DNA of 64,000 nucleotides from Lindgomyces ingoldianus (taxonomy: Eukaryota; Ascomycota; Dothideomycetes; Pleosporales; Lindgomycetaceae). The notes beneath the pieces are model-generated. The model made no database searches. It was not told where the DNA came from and saw nothing but the letters and a program-made list of their open reading frames with translations. The position numbers and the translations under genes were made by a program. Each line of letters opens with the position of its first letter. The stretch's first letter is position 1. Below, piece after piece: positions 1 through 11,258 of the stretch. The stretch covers positions 1,593,278 through 1,657,277 of the forward strand of contig NW_022985170.1 of NCBI RefSeq assembly GCF_010093535.1, written 5' to 3'.

Positions 1-469
1 TAGTGCATGTTGTTGGGTCTGAAGTCAATTAGGTAAAATTAAACAAGATTCCGCAAGTGTGTCAGCAAATCCATAAGCCATGCAAATGCATGTTACGAGG
101 CAACTGGTATCACAATTGACGTAGATGCTGTGCATACATGCCCGATCAGGATGCCAAGGCCAGCCCTACAATGACGTCGTCGTGAGGCAAGAACTCTATG
201 AAAAGCGCAGGGCATGGCGGAGCTGCTCATGTTCACCAACCTCATTAAAAGTTTTTGAGCTATCTGGTCCTCGAACTTAGTTCGTTTTCTTCTTCAGTAT
301 TAGTATCAATTAGCCAATAGACATTTTAGAACCTCTATATTCCAGCAAACAACCAACCAGTATGCCTCCTTCTCTACCCTTAGCCCTTACCCAACTACCT
401 CTCCCTCTATGACCTATACCTAGCCTCAAACCTAACAGCTCAAAGCCCCACGCAAACACAACCACCAAC
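1..469. other. intergenic sequence and 5' flank of the small gene
   Basis: No credible open frame is seen. The last 110 bases are pyrimidine-rich and then A/C-rich, running into CACCAAC before the ATG at 470, which is typical of a filamentous-fungal 5' leader. I see no clear TATA box. Confidence 0.5.
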
Positions 470-685
470 ATGTCCGCGCCAAACGCCGGCCGTCAATCCC
501 CAGGCCCAGAAAGCCAAACCGGGGCCCAGCAGCAAGACCCGGTAGCTATGAATCCGAACGAGCAAGGGGGCGCTCCCTCTCAGTCGCACGCGAAAGAAGC
601 AAGCGATGACCAGAAGGCAAATCTTGCAAGCAACCCGACGCACCCGCTTGCGAAGCATTCTGAGGAGACGACTAGTAAGAAATAG
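470..685 (+). CDS. small conserved fungal protein of unknown function
   Basis: A 71-residue uninterrupted frame. The start context CACCAACATGT is good. The protein is hydrophilic and probably disordered: rich in Ser, Pro, Gln, Asn and Gly, with no membrane segment, signal peptide or cysteine. It opens with MSAPNAGRQSPGPESQ and closes with a lysine-rich tail (HSEETTSKK). From memory, short ascomycete proteins with this SPNAGRQSPxPE-like start and a NPxHPLxxHxEE-like end recur across Pezizomycotina. That conservation, rather than any known domain, is why I call it real. The antisense frame over the same bases is a shadow. Function unknown. Confidence 0.7.
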   Translation: MSAPNAGRQSPGPESQTGAQQQDPVAMNPNEQGGAPSQSHAKEASDDQKANLASNPTHPLAKHSEETTSKK

Positions 686-1246
686 ACTCGTGAATGGCGG
701 ATGGCGGGTTTCCTTTTGTAGTGTGGCATGAGAGGGTTTGTTATTCTGGGGAAGTTAAATGCGCAGTGTCTTTGCCTGAGAGGAAAGAGGAGGATTCAAA
801 ACTGAGGAATGAATGGTAACAGGATTTGACGTCGTCCTGAGCATTTACTTCCTGTAGTTAACTATGTACGTGATTGCTTGTCAGACCACTCCCATAGATA
901 TTATGCATTCGAGTTTTGCTATAAATCCGCCGCTGTCCTTCAACATGCACTACCAGTATTATCATAATATCTTTATTGTGGCTTTTTATTGACGTTCCGT
1001 GATGCGTTGCTTTTCTCAATTCCCCATGTATTTCGCCCCACCAATCACACCTCCCCCAACACCATAACCACGGATCATATCCGTTTCTAGCTATTTTCCG
1101 CTTGTCCCCACTTTATGAAGAATTTGACCCCTCTTTACTACGCGAAAATTCTTGTATTCGGACAGGAGGAGCACTCTTATTTCATACAAGGTTTTATTGC
1201 CACTATTATTTACTAAATAATTAACAATTTCTACACATCTGGTTAA
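686..1246. other. intergenic, 3' flank of small gene and 5' flank of tRNA
   Basis: AT-rich, with no supported frame. It should contain the poly(A) region of the small gene and the upstream flank of the tRNA. Nothing else is recognised. Confidence 0.5.
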
Positions 1247-1334
1247 GGGCACTTGGTCTAGGGGTATGATATTCGCTTCGCATATGTCAATGTGTATTTG
1301 TGAATGGTCGTGGGTTCAATTCCCACAGTGTCCA
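1247..1334 (+). tRNA. tRNA-Ala(CGC) with a 16-nt intron
   Basis: A cloverleaf can be drawn completely. The acceptor GGGCACT (1247-1253) pairs with AGTGTCC (1327-1333), with discriminator A1334. The anticodon stem TTCGC (1272-1276) pairs with GTGAA (1300-1304). The T arm is GTGGG (1310-1314), loop TTCAATT, CCCAC (1322-1326). The loop reads TT-CGC-A, giving anticodon CGC at 1279-1281. A 16-nt intron (1283-1298) sits one base after the anticodon, the canonical position between nucleotides 37 and 38. The third acceptor pair is G3:U70, the universal alanine identity element, which agrees with the anticodon. The D-arm text (TGGTCTAGNGGTATGAT) looks like fungal tRNA-Pro, so tRNA-Pro was considered and rejected on anticodon and G3:U70. 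Confidence 0.88.
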
Positions 1335-1336
1335 CG

Positions 1337-1352
1337 TTTTTCGGGTTTTTTT
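1337..1352 (+). terminator. RNA polymerase III terminator
   Basis: Two T runs follow the tRNA: five T at 1337-1341, then seven T at 1346-1352. Pol III stops at runs of four or more T, and the first run lies two bases past the discriminator. Confidence 0.75.
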
Positions 1353-4300
1353 GGAATATTTTTGGGCCATTGTTCGAGGTGTGTGCGAGTAAAGAGGTGG
1401 TCTTTCTTGCTGCTCTGTTCATGATGAACCTCCTCAACCTTCCCCGCTCAAGAAACTCGACGCCCCCCTTCTTAATCGATATAACGTCGATCTCAGAATA
1501 TTTTCAACATGGCAAGCTCCCTGCCCTTCTCTCAACTTAAGCGGGCTGAACTCTTCTGACCCCTGCTCCAATTAACATAATCACTGTGTATACTATGTTC
1601 TAACTACGCGCACGACATCTACGGCTGCCCCTACAACTTCGGCGCAGCTGCGGTGTCTGGAAAGGCCCCATCACTGGTCTCGCAGTCGGCCGCATGTGCA
1701 TTACACGCGGCGGTTGGGCTAAATTAGTCAGCTGCTTGAATTGCAACTCCCTCACGGGCATCAACCTTCAGTTACTAAAGACTTAGATTATTCTATAGAG
1801 TACTGGTATCCGATCAGGACGCTTCACTCACCTGCTGGAATCCTGACTCATCTATGTGCGTTCCTGTTGAGGGCGTGCCGTTGCTGTCATTTCTTTGGTC
1901 GGTACCGGGGAATTGGCCGTCTGTAAACAAGGCTGGGACGGCTTCAGTTACCAATACAACGGGATTCGTTTCTTCTTCGGCCACCTTATTTGGTACTACG
2001 GCCTCTACGGATCCTTTGACACCGGCGACTACCTCTAACAATAGCCCCTCCCAAACCAGCAGTATTTTAGCTCACTCTCACCCCATGGAGGGAATCCATA
2101 AATTAGTTCTTAATGTTGCCTTCCATACAGGGGGTGGGCCGTGGCTCTATGCAAGATCTTTTGACAGTGATTGAGGATAAGGGCGTGGAAGAGGTAGATA
2201 GAAAATCAGAAAAGTAGCTTTGGCTCATAACACGTCGTGCCGCATCCGGGAAATCTAAAGAAGCAATTCAGAAGGTGGTGAATGGACGCAGGAGAACGCT
2301 CTAGAAATTAAGCCCGCTGTTGGCCTGAGTGCTCACAATACGGTATGCCCCATCCAAACTGCCCAATGCAGCATTGATGCCTTCGGTGCATCTTAAAGGA
2401 TATTGCCAAGGTCAAGTGCATGGAGCCCCTTCTTAGCCTCCTTTAGGTACAGCCTTTAAGAAGTCTTTTGTGCAGATATCTATGGCAGGCTCTGGCAATC
2501 CCCTTATGCATTAAACTAGCAAGTGAATGAAACGATCTTGTACCGGTAGTCATGTCATTGGTACTGGCCCTCCTCCCGGATACGCTTTTCTTTCTCCGCG
2601 CGAGCTCGATCTGTAGTGCGCTTATTTTAGGTCCATAGTTTCTGTGTGTCTGTTTGCTTTCAGCATTTCATTATAGCAAGGTGGTGCTTCATTTACACAG
2701 GCATATTTGGCATGATCAGACCGAGGACAAAGCTCGGCCATCTCGCACTCTTTTTGCCATCCTTACACTCCTTTTTACTACCCGTACACCCCTTCTAGAG
2801 TGTATTTCTAGAACCGGACCATAAAAGCTTGCTCTGTGACACGGATCGCCTTGGTCAATACTGGTTCAGTGTTGCACAGGGCAGAGAGTTTGATCTAGAG
2901 GCAGCTATCCTGAAGCCAGCGAGCACTAGGGGATGCCGGGCATCTTTAAAAGCCTTCCTCGGGCCTACTAGAGCGCCGAGATCCTTCCGACAAAATTCTG
3001 CATGTACAGTCATACTCTTGCGCATTCAGCTGACGCCAGTGATAGGGCTTTTAGCAAAGGCTATGAGTGCGGCGAAGTTGTTCTGCTTCTTGTCACCTAG
3101 CGTAGAGAGGGTAATGTATGACAGAAATTTGCTTATTGTTAACGCTCTTCGTAATTCTAGTAATAGGTTGGATGAATAGAATACTACTCCAGCCACGTTC
3201 CAAGTTATGCGGTAACTTACCGTAGCTATGTAGGGAGCCCTTAGCTGTGGCCAATCCATTTCTATTTATTTCTGTTAGTTTGCGGTAGCTGGATTCCCTT
3301 ACTGATCAGTGCGAACAACCAAACCGCTACCAACAATAGCTACAGAGGTTATATGTGCAAACTAAGTTGCATCCAGGGGATTACGCGGCTCAACAAGTCC
3401 AAGGTAGGCACCAGAACGAAAATTCTCCTTACCTATAGTATCAAATCTCTTCGTATTACTGGGGTCGGAAGATCGTCACGGGAAAGATGCCATTAAACAT
3501 TCGCAAGGGTTATTGTGAGGATTTTCGCGACCAATAAGTTACCTCCACATTTCTCTAGGTTATTTTCTATCGGGCTAGTTAAGCTTAAATGAGTTATTGC
3601 TATAGTGGTGTAGATTGGAGAAGCGCAGACGAATACAAACACGTTAACGAGGTTCATCTGGTACAATAGCGTACTATCACAAACCCGTGCTTCAGTCCTC
3701 TCTGGCAGATGGATCAAGCTCGGCATGTTATCACATGAAATAGAATATAAGGTATGTAAAGTTTACTCGTTAAACCTCTTTCTTGAATCAAGTAGAGAGT
3801 CTGACTAAGTACAATGCCTGTCCTGAATTAGCCCACCCTCATATTCCACGTTACATGGCAAGAGCCAGTACTATTCCAGTCCACACATGAATACAAATCC
3901 TAAGACAGTCAAAGCCTCTCCCTTCCCAAAGATGTAACATATGATTCCAACCCTACCATCCCGCCCCTTCCACGTCACTCTCACGCCACAAACCCGTCTC
4001 AGCCGTGTATGACATTCGACGTCGACCCGAATCCCGTCAACGAATCAAAAGCCCCTGCACTTTCCCATACAACCGATTTGACGTATGATTTGGCAGGCCT
4101 TCTGCCTCGTATGTTCTGATTCGGAATCTGACCCCGCACGAGAATCGGCTATAATAATGGTGACGTCAAGAGGCAATGCGATTTGAATTGAATTTTGGAA
4201 TTTTGGGCTGTGGCGTTGCTCGGTTTGGGAGTTACCAGGGAGGTAGGCGAGTAGAGTGGAAGGTTGTTGAGAAGATTTGAAAGAGCTTTATGTATTTGTA

Positions 4301-4781
4301 AACGAGGATGTGCAGCACCTTCTTGTGTAACGTGGGATATTAAATCCTGTCCTAAATTCACCCCACTGTCATGTTCCTCGATCAGTAATAAGACGTAGTA
4401 GTGGGGAAGCTGGCGTGGCTGATATTAGAGGTGCTATGGGGGTTTGAAATGGATTTGGATCATTAATTGTATCGGGAAGATGGGTAATTGGAAGTGTGGA
4501 AACTAATTTTTGTTGCAATAGGGAGTGGGGAGTCGTGGATAATTGTACATGGATAGAAGATAATGAAGCGTGATACTAAAATTGTGAAGAAGTCTAGGAG
4601 CTGTCTAGATATTTACCGGGTTCATATACTCTCTGTATGCCACAGAACCTTGACACTCAGATCTTTTAGCCTGATAATGGCGCAGGCGACGTCTTCGTAC
4701 GAGATTCCAGATCGAGAGCTGAGCTGCGGTCACTTTGTTAGTAAATGATTGTCCAAAAGTAGGGAGGGAATTGAGAATGAA
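1353..4781. other. gene-poor interval, possible decayed sequence
   Basis: No frame here resembles a protein I know. The longest are 116 codons (2829-3179, +) and 106 codons (1854-2174, +). The latter encodes a Ser/Thr-rich stretch (about residues 27-72) resembling a secreted-protein linker. It follows a short unrelated in-frame stretch at about 1640-1780, so a broken gene near 1.6-2.2 kb is conceivable but cannot be shown. Base composition is normal and there is no strong RIP signature or recognisable transposon end. Confidence 0.4.
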
Positions 4782-6209
4782 CTAAAGGTAAGATGGTGGG
4801 GAATAGACTGCAAGACACGTGCACTCTCTGTAGATTGTGTACTCATATGAATAGAAGCATACCTCGTCTTCCCCATCCCCATCTTCATCACTGCCGTTAC
4901 CCTCCTCAGCTATAACCCCACCAAGTTGATCATTACTATACTCAAAGCTCCCATGAACCAACAACTTTGCAACCCTTTTCTTTTCTTCTTCTTCTACTTC
5001 TTCTTGTTCATCATCACCAACATCGTCCGCTTCAGTACCCACCGCCACATCGCTCTCCTTGTGCCAATCCTTCCTCACCAACACTACTCTCCTCAACTCA
5101 TACAAGCCGCCCGCCTCTCGACTCTTGATGAGCTGCCACAGGACATCGAAAGCTTTCTCTTTCGACCAAGTCCTAACCCACAACTCTTTCAGCGCACCCG
5201 GTAGCAAGTCATCAAGATCCTCTGGATCAAAATCCGGCCAATCTAGCTCCAACTTCTGAATCGATGATCCCTGGAGAAATTCTTGGAGTGCCTCGAGAGG
5301 CTCGACGTCTGGTGTATGTAACAGCCGGATCGAGAGTCTGATGAGCGTGGTGTTGTGTGCGAAGTGGAGGGATGAGAGAATCTGGGGAGTGAAATACAAT
5401 CCAGTCGGTGACGCGGGTTGTATATTTTCGGTAATGTGGAATGAGGTCAGAGCGTTGATAGATTGTAATACGTCTGCAGTGAAGGACTGATGGCTGGATG
5501 TGAAGCTACGGTGAACATAATCGGCTGGTGTGAGGAGAGCGTGGAGGGAGGCGAGTGATAAATCCGTGAGCTGGTGTAGACTGGATAGGATTTCCGCGGT
5601 CTTAGTGGGTGGAGTTGAAGAAAACCCATCAAAAGACAGATATCGGAGCTCCTCAAGCGGGGTGAGGAACGATAGGGTCTGATGATGGAAGTTCCCCCTC
5701 AAGGTCAAGTGCCAGAGACTAGGGAAGAGCGAGCCCAGATGCCCTAGGAATGTAGTCAGAAACCCGTGGTATAAGAAAGACTGACAGTCTGGAAGGGCCT
5801 TGATAGTCAGCGTCTTCAAGTGTGGCAATTTCTTTAGAACTCGATACAGCTTCTCCAACTCTTGTTCATAAAGCTCCCATGTCAAAAGCCGAGGCTTAGA
5901 GTCACCGTGTGGCTTGATAGGTATCGTGAGCAGCGGCGAAAGATTGACATCTTCAAGTCCGAGGGTTACTTCGGTGACGTAGTGAAGGTGCTTCCCTGGC
6001 ACCTTCATGAGCCATTCCCACAAGGCTGACTGGTTCCGGAAGGATAGCGGACGTTGGAATAGGAACTTGTGGGCCTCGTTGTAAATATCGTGACAAGCAA
6101 TTAAAAGCCCTGGCCCTTGCGAAGGGTTGGCTAGTACTTCTTTGTAGATTTGTTCGCGCAGTTCGAGGGGGAGGGAGAGGATGGTGGTAGAATCATCCTT
6201 GCTGGCCAT
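4782..6209 (-). CDS. F-box-like protein with leucine-rich repeats
   Basis: A 475-residue single-exon frame. Near the N-terminus (residues about 11-27) is ILSLPLELREQIYKEVL, the fungal F-box-like pattern (LPxELRxxIY), followed by ACHDIYNEAHKFLF, typical of fungal F-box proteins where a parental helix leads into the repeats. Residues about 80-370 contain irregular leucine-rich segments (LKTLTIKALP, LWHLTLRGNF, LRYLSFDGF and similar). The C-terminal third carries a very acidic Asp/Glu tract (about 395-445), seen on the + strand as a CTTCTTCTT-rich stretch. Such proteins usually link a substrate to an SCF ubiquitin ligase through Skp1; the substrate cannot be inferred. The start was chosen as the first Met before the F-box. 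The last ~20 residues look unconserved, so a missed 3' intron is possible. Confidence 0.75.
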   Translation of the reverse strand: MASKDDSTTILSLPLELREQIYKEVLANPSQGPGLLIACHDIYNEAHKFLFQRPLSFRNQSALWEWLMKVPGKHLHYVTEVTLGLEDVNLSPLLTIPIKPHGDSKPRLLTWELYEQELEKLYRVLKKLPHLKTLTIKALPDCQSFLYHGFLTTFLGHLGSLFPSLWHLTLRGNFHHQTLSFLTPLEELRYLSFDGFSSTPPTKTAEILSSLHQLTDLSLASLHALLTPADYVHRSFTSSHQSFTADVLQSINALTSFHITENIQPASPTGLYFTPQILSSLHFAHNTTLIRLSIRLLHTPDVEPLEALQEFLQGSSIQKLELDWPDFDPEDLDDLLPGALKELWVRTWSKEKAFDVLWQLIKSREAGGLYELRRVVLVRKDWHKESDVAVGTEADDVGDDEQEEVEEEEKKRVAKLLVHGSFEYSNDQLGGVIAEEGNGSDEDGDGEDEVCFYSYEYTIYRECTCLAVYSPPSYL

Positions 6210-9057
6210 AGGCGCGCTGAGAGACGTGGAGTTGCTGGAAAACTAGAAATAATACCTCTGTTATGCTAACTAAAGTGAGGCCTGTAAACCATCCAAGACA
6301 ACGAGATCGAGTTTGGTGGGGGGGAATGAAGAATGGGTGTGTTACAAGAAGAAGCTAGGCTGCAGGTTGATCTCAAACTAGTGATAGTGAAAGGTTTGAA
6401 GTCGCCATTCGTTTCTCTCTGCTTGAAGTGGGGGAGGGACAAAAGGATCGGGACAAGGGTGAGTGAAGGATCACTCAGGCATTGGTCCCAGGCGGTCGGT
6501 GTGAGTGATGGGGCTCGGCGTCGACGCCTGATACGCGGACCATCGTCGTGCCTTTAAAGACCTGTCGATGGGCAGAGCATTCCTTATGCGTACCTAAACT
6601 CTGTCATGGCTTTGTTCTGCAGTATTTACTCGGTAGTGGGAAATATAGGGAGTTAATGCTCTTGAAACTAGGCACCATTTGGTCGGTGTATGTCCCACTA
6701 CCAAATACTAGCTGTAGTAATTACCATGTAATCTCTCTTGCTTCCCCAATCTGCGAGGATCTTAGCGTGCCTCAATGCCGCCTTGATTACACTACCACAC
6801 CTTCACTCTCATCAGTCTGACCACCGCTCTAACCATTTCTAGTGTGGACAGTGGTAGCTCTACTAGATGGTAGGGATCCAGACAATGTAGTCCAATCACT
6901 ACCAGTGTGGCAAGGAGTCCAAGGTGGGTGTGATATCGCGGGATCTTGCCTAAATTTGGAATTGGTAGTGACAAGGTGCATCTTTCACACGTGGGAAATG
7001 CGAAGAAGCAAAACATTGCCACAAAACAAGCTTTCGGGATGCTCAAACAACAGTAATGTTCCCTGCTAATCAAGACCCGCAACAGACACGCGAGACGTGA
7101 ACACAAATACCCAAAGGTGTTTGAACATTAGAATTGGTAATACAGACGAAAAAGTGCTACGTGCTCACCAATAGGCAATGCGATTTGTGAATCCGGATCC
7201 ATGTGTAGGGCTGGCTTGAGCATCAACAACCCAGGTTGATTTGAGCAGAGCTTGTCACTGCAAAGCTGCACTTTGAGCGAGTGATCGTACGATCCATCAG
7301 ACCATTTCGCCTCAGACTCCCAGCCCTTGACGCAGCCTGGGGCGGCTCCGTCCCTGATATAAGTTTGTTTTTTACGTCCAGGTGGATCGAGACAAATCGA
7401 AAAGAGCAGGGCTGGGGCCTGTAAGCAAATTTTTGCATGCGACTCGCTTGTGGGGGAGGACACTTTCAAGTTTCATGAGACTTCGACTGTTCTACGATCG
7501 ATCGACTAGCCACGTGGTACCTGCTTCAGCCTCCTTGGGCTGGCTGAATGACGGAGGAGTTGATGTTGGGATTACAGGATCTAAGGGAGGTCACGTCCGG
7601 GAAGGGGTAAGCGAGGGGCGAAAAGTTTGTGTCCAGCAAGATTGGTATTGGCCAGGTCTCAAATGGACTCTTCACCACTGGCTAAGGCGCAACAAGCTCT
7701 TGGAAGCGATGTGGCTTTGGGAGCCGAGTAACCGCAAGGGGAAGCTGTCAATACTGAGGATTAGAAGGAGATATGGGGTCCTGCAAGCCATCTTGTTCCT
7801 AAAAGGTGGAGAGTGGCTTGACAGGGAGAAAAGGTTCAAGGATATCGCCATCGCCTGGAAGATGGAAGTCGGCGGCAGCTGGCAGATGGTGAGAGATGCA
7901 GCGAGGTGCGATGGGGCATGCATGGGTCAAGTCCCATGCCGAGCTCGCTTCTCGAAGCTTGGCTTTCCAAGGTTCTTCCAATTTGGCCCGGGCGCCGGAT
8001 ACTGAATCCAGACCCTTTTTTAGCAACCTACCGAACATCCTCGAAACTAAACAGTAAATCCCACCCCATCTTTCTTCCGGTGCGTATTCCACACTTCCCT
8101 TTGGCAGCAAAACACAACCATGCTTGATAATCGCCTCCATGAGCCGATGACTGCAGGTGCCGGGGTGGATGGCATCAATGTTCTAAATGCCATAGGGTCT
8201 GGATTGAGCAATTGACACATTTCTGCATTCAAAAACCAAAGTTCTGTACCACAGTGGTGGACATAGCCCTGCCCGGACATGCACGCCGGGCTTGAGAATC
8301 CGATGGGACGGCACACTAGCCCGGTTGTTTCCTTGATGCTGCACGCGAACGTTCAGCCGTCCACAGCTATGTGGAGTTGTGCGAATGGTGCTCTGCTAAC
8401 TTTCGGAACTGTTCGTCGCCTCGCGAAAAGACGGTTAGGGTGGAATCAATCCGTTAAATTGCTTGCTGAAACGAAGTGGATCCCCCAAAGGGTGCAAAGT
8501 CTTGTCCTCAATTACCTTGTCATGTTCGACGTGAGGTAGCACGATGCAGGGTGTGGGGCAATTCTAAATTTGTCGGAGGGTTCAATACCTAAGCCCAGCC
8601 AAAACTAGAATTGAAGAACGAGAATGAACTTACTAAAACCTGATCAGTGAGATCCTGTCAGACTCCCGTGTGTTCTACCATAGGTGGCAGCGTGCTGTAG
8701 CTTCCTATCTCATATGGCACTAGGCCAGACCTATTTGGAATTGATCGGTGATGAACCTCACTCTGCAAATCTTGATATCAGTCATATGCAAAATTTGAAA
8801 CCGAATTATTGACCCGCTCTGCTCTAATGACGTCCAAGAAACAACCCTAGGAAACTGAAGCATTAGAAGTACATGTACATGTAAATGCTCCTGCTGACAC
8901 CAGAGAAACTCGGCTTTTGATACATAGTCAAGCATTACAAATGTCCCAATGGCCCTCACAAAGCATGCAGCCATCTTGAAAGAAAGAGGATAGCGTAAAT
9001 CAGAAGGGTGGGTGAAGCAGAAATTCATGAATCTTCAAGCCACAACGCCAGCCGCAA
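6210..9057. other. gene-poor interval upstream of the F-box gene
   Basis: The first ~120 bases should be the F-box gene's leader and promoter. Beyond that the longest frame is 207 codons (7382-8005, +). It is rich in Trp and Arg, has no motif I recognise, and overlaps equally long frames on the other strand, so I treat it as chance. I see no RNA gene, no transposon terminus and no RIP signature. Confidence 0.4.
6621..6709. repeat. short imperfect inverted repeat
   Basis: AGTATTT-4 nt-GGTAGTGGGA (6621-6641) is matched in inverse orientation by TCCCACTACC-AAATACT (6693-6709). This gives a 17-bp arm with a four-base bulge and a spacer of about 50 bases. It could be a hairpin or the trace of a miniature transposon. 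No target duplication is obvious. Confidence 0.45.
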
Positions 9058-10495
9058 CTACACCCGTAGCAGCTTAGCGGCGTAGTTGACTATCAACTCT
9101 TCAGTGGGGAACGACATTTCCTCGAGCTTCTGGGCATACGGCGTCGGCACCTCGGCACCAGTGACACGGACAGGAGGAGCGTCTAGGTAATCGAAGGTGT
9201 ACTCGCAGGTGAGGGCTATGAGCTCCGCACCCACTCCAAAGGATGGAAACCCCGACTCGACTGCCATCATGTGGCCAGTCTTCTTGACCGACTTGACGAT
9301 GGCTCCGACGTCGAGGGGCTTTATTGATCGGAGATTGATAACTTCAGCCTCAACGCCGTACCGCCTCTTCAATTCTTCGGCAGCAACGAGTGATTGCCCG
9401 ACGCAGCGAGATAGGGTTACTATCGTGAGGTCTTTTCCAGGGCGTTCAATCTTGGCTTTGCCAAACTAGACGCATGTCAGAAAACGTGTCCTGGATTGCA
9501 CAGAATTCGAAGGGGCAATACAGGAAGAACAAAATCATCCTTCTGAGCGGCTTCGCTCATTGGAAATGAAAGACCGTATAGTAGTCTGCGAACATGTTAG
9601 AATTGGGGGGCACACAGCTATCTGGAATCCTCATACTCGTTCTCCAAAACGACGACAGGATTGGGGTCGCGAATCGCGGCTTTCATTAATCCCTTCGCAT
9701 CTTCTGAGCTGTAGGGAGATACCACCTTAAGCCCGGGGATGCTGCCATACCACGCAGTGTAATCCTGCGAGTGCTGGGCAGCGACGCCAGCGGCGAAACC
9801 ATTCGGACCACGGAAAGTGATGTTGCAGGGTTGGATACCACCAGACATGTAGTGAGTCTTCGCCGCAGAGTTGATGATCTGGTCGATTGCTTGCATAGCG
9901 AAGTTGAACGTCATGAACTCGCACTGTAATTCGATTAGATACTCGGTTACTTCCTGGAGAACGAGTAGCATACAATCGGGTGCAGTCCAGCCAATGCAGC
10001 ACCAACGGTGAGACCAGCAAATCCGGATTCGGTAATGGGACTGTCAATGACTCTCCTGTCGCCAAAGCGATCGAGCAAACCTTTCGTGACCTTGTATCTG
10101 TGGAAGCTTAGGTTAACATAGTCCTGCCATTTGCCTCACAATTGAGAGCTCGCAGTCGGGGGGAGTCAGAACTACGTCTCTGGCATCAAAGTCGTAGAAT
10201 TTCTCCCAAAGAATCTAATTGAGTAGGTAAAAGGTATAACTTACGCTCCGTTGTACTGTGCGACCTCCTCTCCCAGCACGAAGACCTTGTCGTTCATCTC
10301 CATCTCCTCGGCCATGGCCTCGTTCAGCGCATCTCGCACTGTCATCTCCTTGGCGTTGCTGGCCGCGGCATATCCCCTACTCCTCGCAAATGACGGAATT
10401 GCAGCAGTTGTTCGGAAAGTAGGTCGGAGGGCGGGAGCTGGCCGCGAAGCTGACAACACACGAGTAGCAGGTCGAAAGAACCTGGAAGCAGTCAT
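9058..10495 (-). CDS. PDB1: pyruvate dehydrogenase E1 component, beta subunit
   Basis: Five exons on the minus strand: 10245-10495, 9974-10097, 9637-9923, 9522-9585, 9058-9465 (1134 nt, 377 residues; yeast Pdb1 is 366). Phases close exactly, introns are 147, 50, 51 and 56 nt, and branch sites such as CTAAC and CTGAC precede the acceptors. E1-beta pairs with E1-alpha in the mitochondrial matrix to decarboxylate pyruvate with thiamine diphosphate, feeding acetyl-CoA to the TCA cycle. Residues 1 to about 45 form an Arg/Ser/Ala-rich mitochondrial presequence ending RSRGYAAAS. Family landmarks: [63 protein letters not shown], and the C-terminal transketolase domain with [11 protein letters not shown] and [12 protein letters not shown] chose the Met opening MTASRFFRP at 10,495. 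An in-frame Met 53 codons upstream would add a non-conserved extension and bury the presequence. Confidence 0.96.
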
Positions 10496-11258
10496 TGCTA
10501 GGGAGATGTAGGGGATAGATGTCGAGGGGAGGGAGAACCACAAGGTGGATAATGGCCGGTGAAGGAGAGATGGAGGTGATGGTGCTGGATGAGATTTCTC
10601 TAAGAGTTGCTGGATCCCCGAACCGATCCCCGACAAATGTTGAGTTGAGCCCAAGCTCCCGTCTTGGCGCGAGGGCCGTGTGGAACCGACAGCACCCTCA
10701 ACAGCCCAGCATGCAATAACACACTTTAGAGATCATGTGATTATATTTATTATATCAGGAGCTCAACTAACCAGTTCCGCATTGCTGAAGTATACCACAG
10801 CCCAGACTGATTCTACCCTAGCCTTCACGAGGGCAATTGGGTCACCTGGAGTCGGAATTTAAATGCTGTGTAAACAATCAAACTCCATGTCGCCACGCTT
10901 TAGGGCGGAGGGCTGGTGAATTCTAAACAATATCATTAAACTTATAGGGATCTCCTCATTGTATCGAGGTCGAATTATTATGTGTATGTTCCGCTCCCAA
11001 ACCCCTTGTAATCATCATGACATTGCCCCTTTTCGTGCTGCTCGCAACACCAGGGTATTACTTCTTCTGACACCGTGTCAGCCCAAAATGTCGTAAATGC
11101 CCAAGTTCTAATAGGCGGAGCTCCACCATGGCCGGAACTGAATGCTCCCCATAAAAGACGTCCCTAGAACTCAACTCAGGACGGAAGGCCGTCATGCATG
11201 TAGCAGTCTATCGAAGTGAAGAGAAATGAAAACCAAAAAAGTTGCGGGACAAGACCAA
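10496..11258. other. intergenic, PDB1 promoter and ERG6 3' flank
   Basis: Both neighbours are on the minus strand, so this holds the 3' end of the ERG6 transcript (near 11,258) and the promoter and leader of PDB1. The + strand frames overlapping PDB1 exon 1 here are shadows. Confidence 0.6.

Noticed and set aside
1854..2174. Ser/Thr-rich 106-codon frame that could be a secreted protein or adhesin fragment
   Set aside because: No signal peptide, no plausible upstream exon with matching phase, and the opposite strand is also open. Mentioned only as a possible remnant.
7382..8005. 207-codon + frame in the gene-poor interval
   Set aside because: Unusual Trp/Arg-rich composition, no recognisable domain, and overlapping frames of over 80-110 codons on the other strand. 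More likely chance than a gene.
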